39,274 nt of DNA from JBDSKH01 sp035556655 (lineage in GTDB: Bacteria > Actinomycetota > Actinomycetes > Actinomycetales > Microbacteriaceae): positions 1 through 39,274 of the forward strand of contig DATMFW010000095.1 in assembly GCA_035556655.1 (NCBI GenBank), in the 5' to 3' direction. The notes beneath the pieces are model-generated. The model was not told where the DNA came from. It worked only from the letters and a program-made list of their open reading frames with translations, and did not search any database. Below are positions 39,052-39,274 of this stretch, one piece after another. Position 1 is the stretch's first letter; each line of letters opens with the position of its first letter. Position numbers and translations under genes: made by a program.

Positions 39052-39274
39052 CCTGCTCGGGGCGGCCGCGATCGACTCCGACGGCGGACGCGTCGGGCGG
39101 GTGATCGACGCGCGCTTCGAGCTGACCGGGCGGACCACCCCGGCGACGGCGACCCTGCGCGGGTTGATCGTGAGCCCGCGATCCGCCGCGTCGTTCCTGG
39201 GCTACGAACGCACCGCCGCATCCCGGCCCGTCATCATCGACCATCTGCTGAGCCGCATGCACCGGGGGTCGTTC
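39038..39274 (+). CDS. PRC-barrel-like protein, N-terminal part (cut by window edge)
   Basis: The first 79 codons of a protein opening with a PRC-barrel-type segment, AIDSDGGRVGRVIDARFEL, followed by a second strand set (TLRGLIVSPRSAASFLGY). A perfect GGAGGACGCC ribosome binding site precedes the ATG. It overlaps the previous gene by 14 bp, so the Nramp-like transporter and the two small proteins are one operon. The C-terminus lies outside the window. Confidence 0.72.
   Translation, partial: MILSDLLGAAAIDSDGGRVGRVIDARFELTGRTTPATATLRGLIVSPRSAASFLGYERTAASRPVIIDHLLSRMHRGSF

Noticed and set aside
1..39274. CRISPR arrays, insertion sequences, prophage or toxin-antitoxin pairs
   Set aside because: No spaced direct repeats, transposase motifs, structural phage genes or recognisable toxin-antitoxin pairs were found.

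Overview
The window is a gene-dense chromosomal segment of a high-GC actinobacterium, most likely Microbacteriaceae (Microbacterium-like). The pointers are the strong GC third-position bias, frequent GTG starts with 4-bp GTGA/ATGA overlaps, many starts placed about six bases after a TANNNT hexamer (leaderless style), and the gene families present. I see no phage, insertion sequence, CRISPR array or rRNA. The one RNA gene I am sure of is tRNA-Arg(ACG).

Layout. 1-3.7 kb (minus): an Lrp/AsnC regulator, then an amidase, a dihydropseudooxynicotine-hydrolase-like alpha/beta hydrolase and a truncated MFS permease, probably a small catabolic operon. 3.7-7.6 kb: a MarR regulator convergent with a DHA2-type MFS exporter; a 212-bp AT-richer intergenic region with two strong inverted repeats and a possible small RNA; then a second MarR coupled to a DNA photolyase. 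7.5-9.3 kb (minus): psuG-psuK, pseudouridine breakdown. 9.4-16.6 kb: a lipid locus built around a divergent promoter. One arm carries an SDR, a PlsC acyltransferase and an alkyl-DHAP-synthase-like flavoprotein. The other carries a ferritin-like protein lacking half its metal ligands, a fatty-acyl reductase fused to a HAD-IB phosphatase, and a second ferritin-like protein with a complete diiron site. I read it as a candidate ether-lipid (possibly plasmalogen) pathway; this is the most interesting system in the window.

16.6-20.1 kb: housekeeping and accessory genes (EamA exporter, GNAT, DksA-like zinc finger, VOC protein, small acidic proteins, DHFR-like reductase). 20.1-22.9 kb: an arsenic cluster (arsR divergent from an ArsO-like flavoprotein, an ArsN1-like acetyltransferase and an ArsC reductase) abutting tRNA-Arg, with no efflux pump in view. 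22.9-24.3 kb: MmcQ/YjbR, an ABM protein, a membrane protein and a terminator.

24.3-36.9 kb: a large catabolic locus. It has a polar-amino-acid-type ABC importer, phosphotriesterase-family, threonine-synthase-like, FAH, Gfo/Idh/MocA, amidohydrolase, RidA and M24 enzymes on the minus strand. The transporter ATPase and a second amidohydrolase are divergent; a GntR/FCD regulator and an FMN alpha-hydroxy-acid oxidase follow. A repeated AGCAT-N5-ATGCT site at promoters suggests that the GntR protein controls the set. The substrate is unknown; an amidated or lactonised amino-acid derivative would fit. 37.0-39.3 kb: a lipoprotein, an Nramp-related transporter with altered metal-site motifs, and two small proteins, the last with a PRC-barrel look and cut by the window end.
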